Shown: positions 6,889 to 13,775, numbered from the stretch's first letter. The stretch is 17,676 bases of DNA from JASFEQ01 sp050122535 (GCA_050122535.1 JASFIT010000043.1:1-17676), one strand, 5' to 3'. Made by a program: numbers and translations. Notes: generated by a model not told the origin, from the letters alone.

Positions 6889-7695
6889 TTAAATGGAGCG
6901 GATCATGGTCACGCCAACCCAGCTAGAGACCAGCATGAGCAAAGTGACCAGCAAGGCTAAGCCCCTTCGGAGGGTTCGAGAAGAGAGATAGTCACTCACC
7001 AATGACCATATGCCGTAACCAGCGTGGTAAAGGGTTCCTGCAAGCAACAGTAGGTACACCGCCTGAATAAAGTGTTTTTGCATCCCCAACATCGCCATAC
7101 CTGTCTCCTCACTCCCGACAGGAGCAAGATGCATGAACAGTATGTAAGCGGGTATCATGACCAACAGGAAGGTGGCGCTGATTCTTTGAAGCCTCCAGAA
7201 GATAGAGTGACCACCCCGCCAAATCCGCGCACCAACGCCATAGGAGAGGATTGCTGCACCTGCAATCATCACCAACCAGAAGATAAAGGGGGATGCGCTT
7301 TGATTGCCCATGAGCATAATTAACCCAAGGACGGCTAAATAAATAACGCCCAGCCCTGTCATCCAGCGAAGCATGCTTTCCTCAGCCCGATTCCCATAGA
7401 TTTCATAAAGGATGAGCCTTCCCCCATTAAAGGCGTGAAAGATGATAGGGACAGCCAGAATCCATTGGGAAAGAGCTGCGATCAGCGATCCCAAGCCTTG
7501 CGCTCCCATTTCATGAGCACCCGTCTCATAGGGAGAGGAAAAGAAATACATATGAATCCAGACAAAGATCACCAGGAGTATTCCTGTGATCCGATGGCAC
7601 CAGGCTAGGATGAAGTGCCATCCCCTTGTCCTGGCATAAAAGGATATTTTTGGAAATTTTTCGAGCATTGAGATCATGTTTGCCTGGAAAGCCAT
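6889..7695 (-). CDS. sdhC: Fused SdhC-SdhD cytochrome b membrane anchor of succinate dehydrogenase
   Basis: A 268-residue, strongly hydrophobic protein with about seven predicted membrane segments (near 26-50, 66-96, 110-130, 136-157, 164-190, 208-235 and 243-265). The first half carries SdhC signatures: H34-R35 in CHRITG, then H87 in FHAFNGGR, matching the SdhC heme-ligand helix. The second half carries SdhD signatures: QRISA (170-174), then H224 in YHAGYGIW and D235-Y236, closely like the E. coli SdhD helix IHAWIGMW followed by TDY, where the tyrosine contacts quinone. The protein therefore looks like SdhC and SdhD joined by one extra helix, rather than a five-helix FrdC. It follows the ferredoxin gene by 6 bp. 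Heme number cannot be read directly. Confidence 0.88.
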   Translation of the reverse strand: MAFQANMISMLEKFPKISFYARTRGWHFILAWCHRITGILLVIFVWIHMYFFSSPYETGAHEMGAQGLGSLIAALSQWILAVPIIFHAFNGGRLILYEIYGNRAEESMLRWMTGLGVIYLAVLGLIMLMGNQSASPFIFWLVMIAGAAILSYGVGARIWRGGHSIFWRLQRISATFLLVMIPAYILFMHLAPVGSEETGMAMLGMQKHFIQAVYLLLLAGTLYHAGYGIWSLVSDYLSSRTLRRGLALLVTLLMLVSSWVGVTMIRSI

Positions 7696-7701
7696 GGTCG
7701 C

Positions 7702-7926
7702 TCAGCCCTTGTCCTCGTAGAGTTTCCTAATGGTTATGGCCTTGGGCGTGCAAGCCTGTATGCACAGGTCACACAGGGTACACTCGTCCTCATTGCTCTC
7801 AATAACAGAAGGATCATCCCCCTCCTTACCAAAGATGTTCACAGGACAGACCTTGACACATCCACCGCATTCAGCAATGCCCACACATGTTGAAAAATCA
7901 ATTTCAACCTTGATGAATTCACCCAT
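7702..7926 (-). CDS. 2[4Fe-4S] ferredoxin, first gene of the succinate dehydrogenase operon
   Basis: A 74-residue ferredoxin with two cluster motifs. The first has C14, C20, C23 and C27 followed by proline; five residues instead of two separate the first pair (C-VGIAE-C-GG-C-VKV-CP). The second has C49, C52, C55 and C59 with normal spacing (CTLCDLCIQACTP). The enlarged first motif is known in some small ferredoxins and may tune cluster potential. I chose the ATG at 7926 because AAAGGTG precedes it by about 8 bases; a longer reading adds seven residues and has no such site. It lies 6 bp before the membrane anchor gene, so it very likely belongs to the same transcript. Exchange of electrons with, or assembly of, the dehydrogenase complex is inferred from position only. 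Confidence 0.9.
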   Translation of the reverse strand: MGEFIKVEIDFSTCVGIAECGGCVKVCPVNIFGKEGDDPSVIESNEDECTLCDLCIQACTPKAITIRKLYEDKG

Positions 7927-7945
7927 GACGGAGCACCTTTTTCCC

Positions 7946-8063
7946 ATGGAGTAATGGAGTGATGGAGTACTGGAGTATTGAAGTAGTGGTTAAGAACTGA
8001 GAAAAGAATATGTCCGTTTCCAGAAAACCATTGCTCCAGTACTCCGCTACTCCACTACTCCAT
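7946..8063. repeat. Inverted pair of 8-bp tandem-repeat arrays
   Basis: The left arm (7946-7989) consists of five 8-base units of the type ATGGAGTA (variants ATGGAGTG, CTGGAGTA, TTGAAGTA) plus a partial unit. The right arm (8028-8063) is the same array in reverse orientation, four and a half units (ATGGAGTA, GTGGAGTA, GCGGAGTA, CTGGAGCA on the minus strand). Unit by unit the arms agree at about 29 of 36 positions, so the segment could fold into a long imperfect hairpin around a 38-base loop. It sits directly upstream of the ferredoxin ribosome-binding site and downstream of the lyase remnant. It could act as a leader structure, a transcript end or a mobile REP-like element. Confidence 0.75.
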
Positions 8064-8068
8064 GTCAA

Positions 8069-8248
8069 TTAGGTTTTTATCATTTTTGCTAATCCCAATG
8101 TCCTTCTCGCCCGTTCCACCACGGGATAATCAATGAACTTGCCATCCAGTTGAATAGCGGCCACATCGCGTGCCTCTGCCTCTTGAGAGGCTTGAATCAC
8201 TTCTTCTGCATAAAGAATTTCTTCATGAAGGGTCCAAATGGGCTCATA
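8069..8248 (-). pseudogene. Remnant of a CitE/malyl-CoA lyase-type gene (C-terminal 59 codons, no start)
   Basis: An open frame of 59 codons ends in TAA and begins immediately after the TGA of the HD-domain gene, in the same frame. It has no ATG before its last few codons. The sequence matches the C-terminal tail of CitE/HpcH-family lyases. EEILYAEEVIQASQEAEARD and IQLDGKFIDYPVVERARR correspond to the helix and LDGxxID segment of that family. The intact lyase encoded at 16557-17510 has YREAEALGKG and AVLDGRMIDM at the same place. All catalytic residues would lie upstream and are missing. The placing, after a ligase beta/alpha pair, suggests a decayed copy of the ligase-ligase-lyase arrangement preserved on the other strand. 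DNA similarity to the intact copy is low, so it is not a recent duplicate. Confidence 0.75.
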
Positions 8249-8839
8249 TCATGCCTCGTTTCGCAGCTCTTGCTCGATACGTTCCAAAAAGCTTCTCATG
8301 TATTTGAGTCGCGATTTACCCAGTTCCTCAGCTTGCTCGGTATGAAATGTGCCTTCCACTTTGTCTAGGATGGACCTGAGATATGCTGGGAAATCACTGA
8401 TCTTTCCGCTGAAGGAACCATCATGGAGTCCCCGCACGACAGCCCGAAGTGTTCCAATGGCGCCAATGTATTCCAACGCATCCGCGTCCTGTCCCACTTT
8501 CGCTTCGGTGGTTTGGGGTTCTGGGCCTCCGTAGCGGCTGTGGGCCTCCAACACATGGAGGGTCGCATCTATTTTTTCCTCCGGAAACCCTGAATCCCGC
8601 AAGATCTCTGTGGCCCGGGTGCGTCCCGCCACGTAATGCTTTTTCCGGTTGATCACCACACCCACATCGTGAAGAAGGGCCCCTGGAATCAGGACTTCCA
8701 TATCGGCATCTGCCGCGGGCCCAAGTTCTTGACACCAACGGGTCATTCTCTCCACATGGTCGGTGCTGGCAACGGGCTCCTCGTCCAGATCCGCCTTCAC
8801 GTGTTGCCATATCCTCTGTTCTATTTGGTTAAGTTCCAT
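8249..8839 (-). CDS. HD-domain phosphohydrolase, YedJ-like
   Basis: A 196-residue protein with the ordered metal-binding residues of the HD superfamily: H28 (TDHVERM), H57-D58 (LLHDVG), H100 (EAHSRYG) and D118/D120 in VGQDADALEYIGAIG. The segment TEAKVGQDADALEYIGAIG is very like E. coli YedJ. Members bind divalent metals and hydrolyse phosphoester bonds; the substrate of this group is unknown. I chose the ATG at 8839 because GAGGGG lies 7 bases upstream; an in-frame TTG at 8854 overlapping the sucD stop is less likely. It follows the ligase alpha gene by 11 bp and should be in the same operon. Its stop codon abuts the lyase remnant. A metabolic role with the CoA ligase is not evident. Confidence 0.88.
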   Translation of the reverse strand: MELNQIEQRIWQHVKADLDEEPVASTDHVERMTRWCQELGPAADADMEVLIPGALLHDVGVVINRKKHYVAGRTRATEILRDSGFPEEKIDATLHVLEAHSRYGGPEPQTTEAKVGQDADALEYIGAIGTLRAVVRGLHDGSFSGKISDFPAYLRSILDKVEGTFHTEQAEELGKSRLKYMRSFLERIEQELRNEA

Positions 8840-8850
8840 ATTTGGTCCCC

Positions 8851-9744
8851 TCAAAGCAGATCCCTTAGAGTCGGCACAATATCTGAAAAGGATTCGGCGA
8901 CTTGGATTCCCGCCTTCTTGAAGCGCTCAATCTTGCCTTTGGCACTTCCCCTTTCACCCTCCACGATTGTGGCCGCATGCCCGAATCTGACCCCAGGCAT
9001 GCTATCCACAAAGCGGCCTGCGATAAAAGCGACGATGGGGATGGACATCTCTTTTGTATTTACGAGCTCGGCAAGATTTTCCTCGATAACGCCGCCAGGT
9101 TCACAAAACAGGACCACGGCCTTTGTATCCGGGTCTTCGTTGAACAAAGGGATCAAATCCAGGAAATTGGATCCCACGACGGGGTCTCCGCCAACGCCTA
9201 CGCAGGTGCTCTGCCCGATCCCGTGGGTAGTAAGTAAATTGGCAATTTCCGTGGTCATTCCCCCACTTCGCGAGGCAATGCCAACGGATCCAGGCATATA
9301 TGCCTTTTTCACGTCCTCCACTGGCCCCCCTGCCATTCCAAGCTTCACCGTATGCGGCGAGATCAGCCCCAGCGTATTGGGTCCTATCACGCGGGCCCCT
9401 TGTTCTGTGGCCGCCTCCAAAAGCTCTATCACATCTTTTCTGGGGACCCGTTCGGTGATAATGACCAGGAGTTTAATGCCATTATCAAGGGCCTCCAAGG
9501 CGGCCCCCTTTACCATACCAGGAGGAACGGAAATCACCGATGTGTCGGCAGGATTTTCTCTGAGAGCCCCTCGAACCGTATCATATACCGGTACGCCGTG
9601 AACCTGCTGTCCTTGCTTTCCAGGGGTCACACCAGCCACCACCCTGGTCCCATAATCCATCATATCCTTTGTGAAAGAAGCTGCCTCGCGTCCAGTGATC
9701 CCCTGGACAATCACCCGCACATTCTGATCTGCAAGAATAGACAT
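8851..9744 (-). CDS. sucD: Succinyl-CoA synthetase-like acid-CoA ligase, alpha subunit (first pair)
   Basis: A 297-residue alpha subunit. The N-terminal CoA-binding domain has VQGITGREAASF and VAGVTPGKQG. The catalytic histidine that is phosphorylated is H256 (RFGHAAT), and the supporting glutamate is E215 (FCEPGG). The C-terminal half keeps GIGQSTCVGVGGDPVVGSNF, almost as in E. coli SucD. One difference stands out: the conserved GPNCPG loop, whose cysteine lines the acid site in known succinyl-CoA synthetases, reads GPNTLG (121-126). With the altered beta-subunit loop this leaves the acid substrate uncertain. It is 16 bp after the beta gene, with AAAGGA upstream of the ATG. The reaction expected is acid + CoA + NTP to acyl-CoA + NDP + phosphate, in the cytoplasm. 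Confidence 0.92.
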   Translation of the reverse strand: MSILADQNVRVIVQGITGREAASFTKDMMDYGTRVVAGVTPGKQGQQVHGVPVYDTVRGALRENPADTSVISVPPGMVKGAALEALDNGIKLLVIITERVPRKDVIELLEAATEQGARVIGPNTLGLISPHTVKLGMAGGPVEDVKKAYMPGSVGIASRSGGMTTEIANLLTTHGIGQSTCVGVGGDPVVGSNFLDLIPLFNEDPDTKAVVLFCEPGGVIEENLAELVNTKEMSIPIVAFIAGRFVDSMPGVRFGHAATIVEGERGSAKGKIERFKKAGIQVAESFSDIVPTLRDLL

Positions 9745-9760
9745 CCCGTTTTCCTTTGCT

Positions 9761-10945
9761 TCACCGTTTCATTCTTTCGACCGCCATCTTGGCCGCTTCA
9801 TCAATGGAGACTGTCCGATCACAATAGGGAACTCCATATTTGGACAAGATCTTGAAACCTTCCTCTTCCCATGCACCTGGGACCCTGAAAACGGCCACCG
9901 TCTCAGAGGGGACCTTTCCTGCCTCAAGAATTCCCTTCACAACCCCCCGAGCCACCATATCCACCCGGGTATTACTCACCACATTCATAATAATGGCGAT
10001 CTTCTCCACATTGGGCTTTGAAAGGATGTGCTTGGTCAGCTCCTGTACCTTGAGCACAGAGGGATTGCCTCCAATTTCACAGTAATTGGCCGGGTTACCA
10101 CCGTGCTGCTGAACGGCGTCAAAGGCGGTCAAGGAAGCACCACCGCCACCAATGATCAGCCCCAGGGTACCGTCAAATTCGATCATGCGACCCGCCACCC
10201 CCCGATGGTCCAGATTATCGATTTCAGTAGCCTTGCGCTCAAAATCCGTGCTGCTCCTACCTCCCACATATCGATCCAGATCCTTTTGTTTTTCCGCAAC
10301 CTCCCCATGTCTAAACATGGCATCATCGTCAATCTCCAGGTGACAATCCAAGGCCAGCAGTTTCCCCTCATCAGTCAGTGCGATGGGATTTATCTCAGCA
10401 AGCGTGGCATCATAGTCCAGGAAGATATCGGCAAGGCATGACAAGACAGACCCCAAACCTATAAGCATTCTTCCAGAGATACCCGCATCAGAAATGATTT
10501 CTCTGGCACGATACTGGGGGAGTCTGCCACGCGCAGAAAAATATTCTCGTCTCACTTTTTCGGGCTGAGAGGCCGCCAGATCCTCTATGTCCACACCCCC
10601 TTCTTGAGAAAAGATGGCCAGAGGGGATTTGGCCACCGTGTCATAGGTGACGGCCGAGAAGAATTCCTGTTCTACTGCGATTTTTTCTTCCACAAGAATC
10701 TTTTTGGGCCTGTATCCCTTTACCTCCGTAGAAAGGAGATGTTCAATCCCCGACTTTGCCTCCTCCTGGCGTTCGGCCTCAATGATCCCGCCCGCCTTTC
10801 CCCTTCCACCCAATGGGATCTGGGCCTTTAGCACAACCGGACCATCCATTTGCAAGTCTTCGGACCGTGAGACCACTTGACCCATTGGCAGGGGGATACC
10901 ATATTTTTTCAAAATCTCTTTTGACTCGTATTCCAGTAAACGCAT
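9761..10945 (-). CDS. sucC: Succinyl-CoA synthetase-like acid-CoA ligase, beta subunit (first pair)
   Basis: A 394-residue beta subunit of normal length. The ATP-grasp domain is recognisable from the N-terminal RLLEYESKEILKKYGIPLP, the nucleotide-binding KAQIPLGGRGKAGG (40-53), and the metal ligands in AEINPIAL (183-190) with D200. The C-terminal CoA-ligase domain contains IGGGGASLTAFD (265-276) and EIGGNPSVLKV (290-300). Where E. coli SucC has NIFGGIVRCD near the acid and phosphate site, this protein has NVVSNTRVD (321-329). It sits 34 bp after the MmgE/PrpD gene and 16 bp before the alpha gene. GCGGGG is 7 bases before the ATG. The ligase family is clear; succinate is the default but not proven substrate. 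Confidence 0.92.
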   Translation of the reverse strand: MRLLEYESKEILKKYGIPLPMGQVVSRSEDLQMDGPVVLKAQIPLGGRGKAGGIIEAERQEEAKSGIEHLLSTEVKGYRPKKILVEEKIAVEQEFFSAVTYDTVAKSPLAIFSQEGGVDIEDLAASQPEKVRREYFSARGRLPQYRAREIISDAGISGRMLIGLGSVLSCLADIFLDYDATLAEINPIALTDEGKLLALDCHLEIDDDAMFRHGEVAEKQKDLDRYVGGRSSTDFERKATEIDNLDHRGVAGRMIEFDGTLGLIIGGGGASLTAFDAVQQHGGNPANYCEIGGNPSVLKVQELTKHILSKPNVEKIAIIMNVVSNTRVDMVARGVVKGILEAGKVPSETVAVFRVPGAWEEEGFKILSKYGVPYCDRTVSIDEAAKMAVERMKR

Positions 10946-10979
10946 TAATTGCCCCGCTATTTTCGGTTACGGACGAAAC

Positions 10980-12323
10980 TCAGCCAAGAAGGTTGCTTAC
11001 ATCATCCATATCTTCCAACTGCATGACCCGTTTCACAATAGCCTCTGCGGTCGAGTCTGAAAGGAGGCCCTTGGTAAGGTCTCCGAATTTCTCAATAACA
11101 TCTCGCTCCTCAAGGGGGTTTTCAGGATCCCCTTTTGGATAATCACTGCTTCCTTTCAGGCTTTTCCCGTCCCGGGTAATGATCTCCGCCCGAGCCGGCC
11201 ACTTGCCCGGGTAATGCATGCTCAACTGGGGATCGCTACGGATTTCTACCCGCTCCATAATCTGAAGGAGATCCGGGTCTTCCAGACGCTTTTCAATGAA
11301 ATCTCCCGTGTTCACGTGCCCATACCTCAAGGCAGTGGCTACGCAAAATGGCAAGCTAAATTTTGCCAGATAGGGCGTGGTAGGTTCCACGTCACCTAGC
11401 AAATCCAGTGCAGCCTGGTAGATGGAGACGTTAACCCGCTCTATCTCCTCCGTTGGCGTTGGATTGGTGTTGATGGCCTGTAAGACGGCCTCAATGGCTG
11501 AGTGAGTATGGCCGCATGAGGCATAGTACTTGAGGGAATTACGCTCGAACAGGAATTTCTTACCTAATCCCGCCAGACACTTCTCTTCGTCAAAATCTTT
11601 GGAAGTGGCTCGAAAGAACCCCTTCTCCCCTTCCAGAATCCTGCGGGCCCCTGTAAAGCCTTTTTGGGCCAAGAGGGCCGATAGCAGGCCATTTAGGGCG
11701 GACTTCCCCGGGTGCAACTGTTTACTCATAGCGCTTTCCACCAAAAACTCCCACAGCCCGGAAGCCTGGGTGCCAGCAGAACCGAGGGCCCATACCCCCT
11801 GGTCCTCATCCAGATCCAATATCTTGGCCGATCCAGCCGCGGCTCCGAATGTGCCGCACGTGGAGGTTGTATGCCAGCGATGGTAATGACTCTGACCAAC
11901 GGATACGGCCACCCGAATTCCCACCTCATAACCTGCCACAATGGCTAAGATAAGGTCTTTCCCAGATGCCTTTTCCCGTTCGGCAGCGGCGAATACGGCA
12001 GGCATAATGGGAGCCGCCGGGTGAAAAACGGACTCCCTATGCAAATCATCCATTTCAACCATGTGAGAGGAGGCGCCATTGATGAGTGCCGCCAGCAAAC
12101 TCATGGTTTTGGTGTTGTCTGGGATCAGCGTAGATTCCGGCTTGCCGCCCAGAGAATGCACCACCTCGAGCATCATCTTTATGGGAGGCTGTGTCTGTCC
12201 AGCCCAGGCGGAACCCAGCCAATCCAAGAAGTAGGTCTTTGTTTTGTAAACCTGATCCGCAGAAAGGTCATCAAAGGTTAGTTGCGTGACAAATTGAGAA
12301 AATTTGTGCGAAATGGTCTCCAT
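10980..12323 (-). CDS. MmgE/PrpD family protein (2-methylcitrate dehydratase / cis-aconitate decarboxylase superfamily)
   Basis: A 447-residue protein of typical family length. Landmark residues are in order: HMVEMDDLHRESVFHPAAP (87-105, with D92, D93 and H101), H151 in WHTTSTCG, K201 and H204 in SKQLHPGK, and H272/H274 in SCGHTHSAIEA. By family comparison these correspond to the active-site aspartate, histidines and lysine of PrpD and of cis-aconitate decarboxylase (IRG1/CadA). The family includes dehydratases, decarboxylases and isomerases, so the reaction is not fixed. I chose the ATG at 12323 because GGAG is 6 bases upstream; ATGs at 12335 and beyond lack a site. It heads the operon with the ligase pair and HD protein, which suggests that it feeds or drains the ligase substrate. 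It could be an itaconate, methylcitrate or related enzyme. Confidence 0.88.
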   Translation of the reverse strand: METISHKFSQFVTQLTFDDLSADQVYKTKTYFLDWLGSAWAGQTQPPIKMMLEVVHSLGGKPESTLIPDNTKTMSLLAALINGASSHMVEMDDLHRESVFHPAAPIMPAVFAAAEREKASGKDLILAIVAGYEVGIRVAVSVGQSHYHRWHTTSTCGTFGAAAGSAKILDLDEDQGVWALGSAGTQASGLWEFLVESAMSKQLHPGKSALNGLLSALLAQKGFTGARRILEGEKGFFRATSKDFDEEKCLAGLGKKFLFERNSLKYYASCGHTHSAIEAVLQAINTNPTPTEEIERVNVSIYQAALDLLGDVEPTTPYLAKFSLPFCVATALRYGHVNTGDFIEKRLEDPDLLQIMERVEIRSDPQLSMHYPGKWPARAEIITRDGKSLKGSSDYPKGDPENPLEERDVIEKFGDLTKGLLSDSTAEAIVKRVMQLEDMDDVSNLLG

Positions 12324-12381
12324 GATTTGCTCCATGAAGGTGATTTTGTTTGATTTGCTGCACGAAATTCCCCTATCATCC

Positions 12382-12390
12382 ATTATCACA
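12382..12390 (-). promoter_or_regulatory. Probable extended -10 promoter element for the MmgE/PrpD operon
   Basis: The minus strand reads TGTGATAAT, an extended -10 box (TGnTATAAT with one mismatch), about 59 bases upstream of the start codon at 12323. The -35 region is AT-only and weak, as is common with extended -10 promoters. It lies back to back with the strong plus-strand promoter at 12429. Confidence 0.45.
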
Positions 12391-12428
12391 TTGTCATTGG
12401 AATATATATATAAATCTTGTCTCTATCA

Positions 12429-12457
12429 TTGACACAGCGGGATGGGAAAAATAGAAT
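12429..12457 (+). promoter_or_regulatory. Near-consensus sigma70 promoter for the binding-protein gene
   Basis: TTGACA (12429-12434), a 17-base spacer, then TAGAAT (12452-12457). That is a perfect -35 box, optimal spacing and five of six bases in the -10 box, the best promoter in the window. Transcription would begin near 12464, leaving a leader of about 100 bases before the coding start proposed at 12567. It also rules out translation from the in-frame TTG codons at 12417 and 12429. Confidence 0.72.
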
Positions 12458-12550
12458 TGCGGCATGCGAAAAACGCAAGAATGTCGTCGCCCTCAACAAG
12501 GGACGGGTTGGAAGTCATTTTTTTGTAGGGTGGGGTTTCATACACCACAG

Positions 12551-12569
12551 AGAGGAGGAGGAAGCGATT
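12551..12569 (+). promoter_or_regulatory. Strong ribosome-binding site in front of an ATT start codon
   Basis: AGAGGAGGAGGAAGCG (12551-12566) contains repeated AGGAGG, an ideal Shine-Dalgarno sequence, and ends directly at ATT (12567-12569). In frame from there runs a complete secretion signal. No ATG, GTG or TTG lies at a suitable distance in this frame, so ATT is the likely initiator. Confidence 0.6.
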
Positions 12570-13775
12570 TTTAAAGCCAGGCATTTTCTAGGAATTTTGG
12601 GGACTTGTTTGTTGGTGCTTTGTTTTCTGGTGCCGACCGGTTTAGCTGAGCAAAGGCGCATTAGCGTCGGCGTCCCTCTGCCACTCACAGGACCGAAGGC
12701 CAAGTTTGGGGAGATGCATCACCAATCCTACCTCATGGCCTTAGAGGAGATCAATAATTCTGGGGGGATAAGAAAAGGAAAGCATAAGGGATATCAACTG
12801 GAATTCCTGTTTGATGATACATTTGGAAAGGCCGACACCGGCAGAAAGGTGATTGAAAGGCTTATTTCTCAAAACAGGGTGCCGCTCATCATGGGCGCAT
12901 ACAGCAGCCCTGTTGCTGCTGCCATTGCAAAGGTCTGCGAGCAAAGAAAAATCCCTTTTCTCTCCCCAAGCGCTGCGGCGGACAAAATCACCCAGAAACG
13001 ATGGAAGTATACGTTCAGAATCAATCCTCCTGCAAGTGAGAGCGTCTCGGGGCTCCAGGCGTTCCTTCTGGGCGTCGTAAGACCGGGATCCATGGCCATT
13101 CTTTTTGAAAAGACGCGCTTCGGTACCTCCATTGGCAAGGCAATGAAGCGTTGGTGTCAGGAAAACAATGTGGATTCGGTGATGTTTGAGCCCTACGAGC
13201 CCTGGGCTGCGGATTTTAAGGACCTACTCACGATGGTTTATGCCTTGAACCCGGATGTGATTTTCACGACCGCTCGTCTCGCAGATGCCATACTCCTGGT
13301 TAATCAACTGGCAGAACTGAATATCCAGCCCAGGTTGCTGGCCGGAAGTGCTGGCACTTTTTCCATGCCTGCATTTGTTCGAAGGGTTGGGACATTATCT
13401 GAGAACATGGTTTCCGCCGCGCTTTGGGTACCCAATGTGAAATATGCAGGGGCAGAGAAATTCGCTAGCAAACATAAAGGAAAATACGGAACCAAACCCG
13501 ATTACCATGGCGCACAGGCCTATGCCGCTGCATATGTGTGCAGAGACATCTTCGAGAGGTCAGAGTCTCTCGAGGCAAGGCATTTGCTAGAAGCCCTGCG
13601 AGGTACCAACATGATGACCGTCTTCGGGCCTGTGAAATTCGTTTCTTACGAGAAATATAGGAACCAGAACAAGCTGTCCACCCTGGTGGTTCAAATTCAG
13701 AACGGAAAGCCCGTGACCATCTGGCCACCTGAGGCGGCAACGGCAGGTTTTGTTAATCCTGCAGGGGCGTGGTAG
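12567..13775 (+). CDS. Periplasmic binding protein, LivK/branched-chain amino acid type (ABC transporter family 4)
   Basis: A 402-residue secreted solute-binding protein. From the ATT start, residues 2-27 form a Sec signal: basic FKARH, a hydrophobic run FLGILGTCLLVLCFLVPT, and a likely cleavage site GLA before EQ. The mature protein begins RRISVGVPLPLTGPKAKFG, the classic start of type I periplasmic binding proteins; PLIMGAYSSPVAAAIAKV and IPFLSPSAAADKIT are further family landmarks. Members bind amino acids, aromatic acids or other small carboxylates for LivHMGF-type importers. No permease or ATPase gene is adjacent, so the importer must be elsewhere or the protein may serve as a sensor. 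The leading position before the ligase/lyase genes suggests its ligand is the cassette substrate or a relative. The 196-bp gap to the next gene shows no convincing terminator. Confidence 0.87.
   Translation: MFKARHFLGILGTCLLVLCFLVPTGLAEQRRISVGVPLPLTGPKAKFGEMHHQSYLMALEEINNSGGIRKGKHKGYQLEFLFDDTFGKADTGRKVIERLISQNRVPLIMGAYSSPVAAAIAKVCEQRKIPFLSPSAAADKITQKRWKYTFRINPPASESVSGLQAFLLGVVRPGSMAILFEKTRFGTSIGKAMKRWCQENNVDSVMFEPYEPWAADFKDLLTMVYALNPDVIFTTARLADAILLVNQLAELNIQPRLLAGSAGTFSMPAFVRRVGTLSENMVSAALWVPNVKYAGAEKFASKHKGKYGTKPDYHGAQAYAAAYVCRDIFERSESLEARHLLEALRGTNMMTVFGPVKFVSYEKYRNQNKLSTLVVQIQNGKPVTIWPPEAATAGFVNPAGAW

Noticed and set aside
8069..8854. HD gene TGA followed in frame by the lyase tail, as if one protein read through a selenocysteine codon
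   Set aside because: The HD protein ends where its family normally ends, the tail belongs to an unrelated family with no catalytic residues, and no selenocysteine insertion hairpin is apparent. A gene remnant explains it better.
12417..12566. Start of the binding protein at TTG 12417 or TTG 12429
   Set aside because: It would add about 50 non-conserved residues before the signal peptide, has no ribosome-binding site, and overlaps or precedes the strong promoter at 12429-12457.
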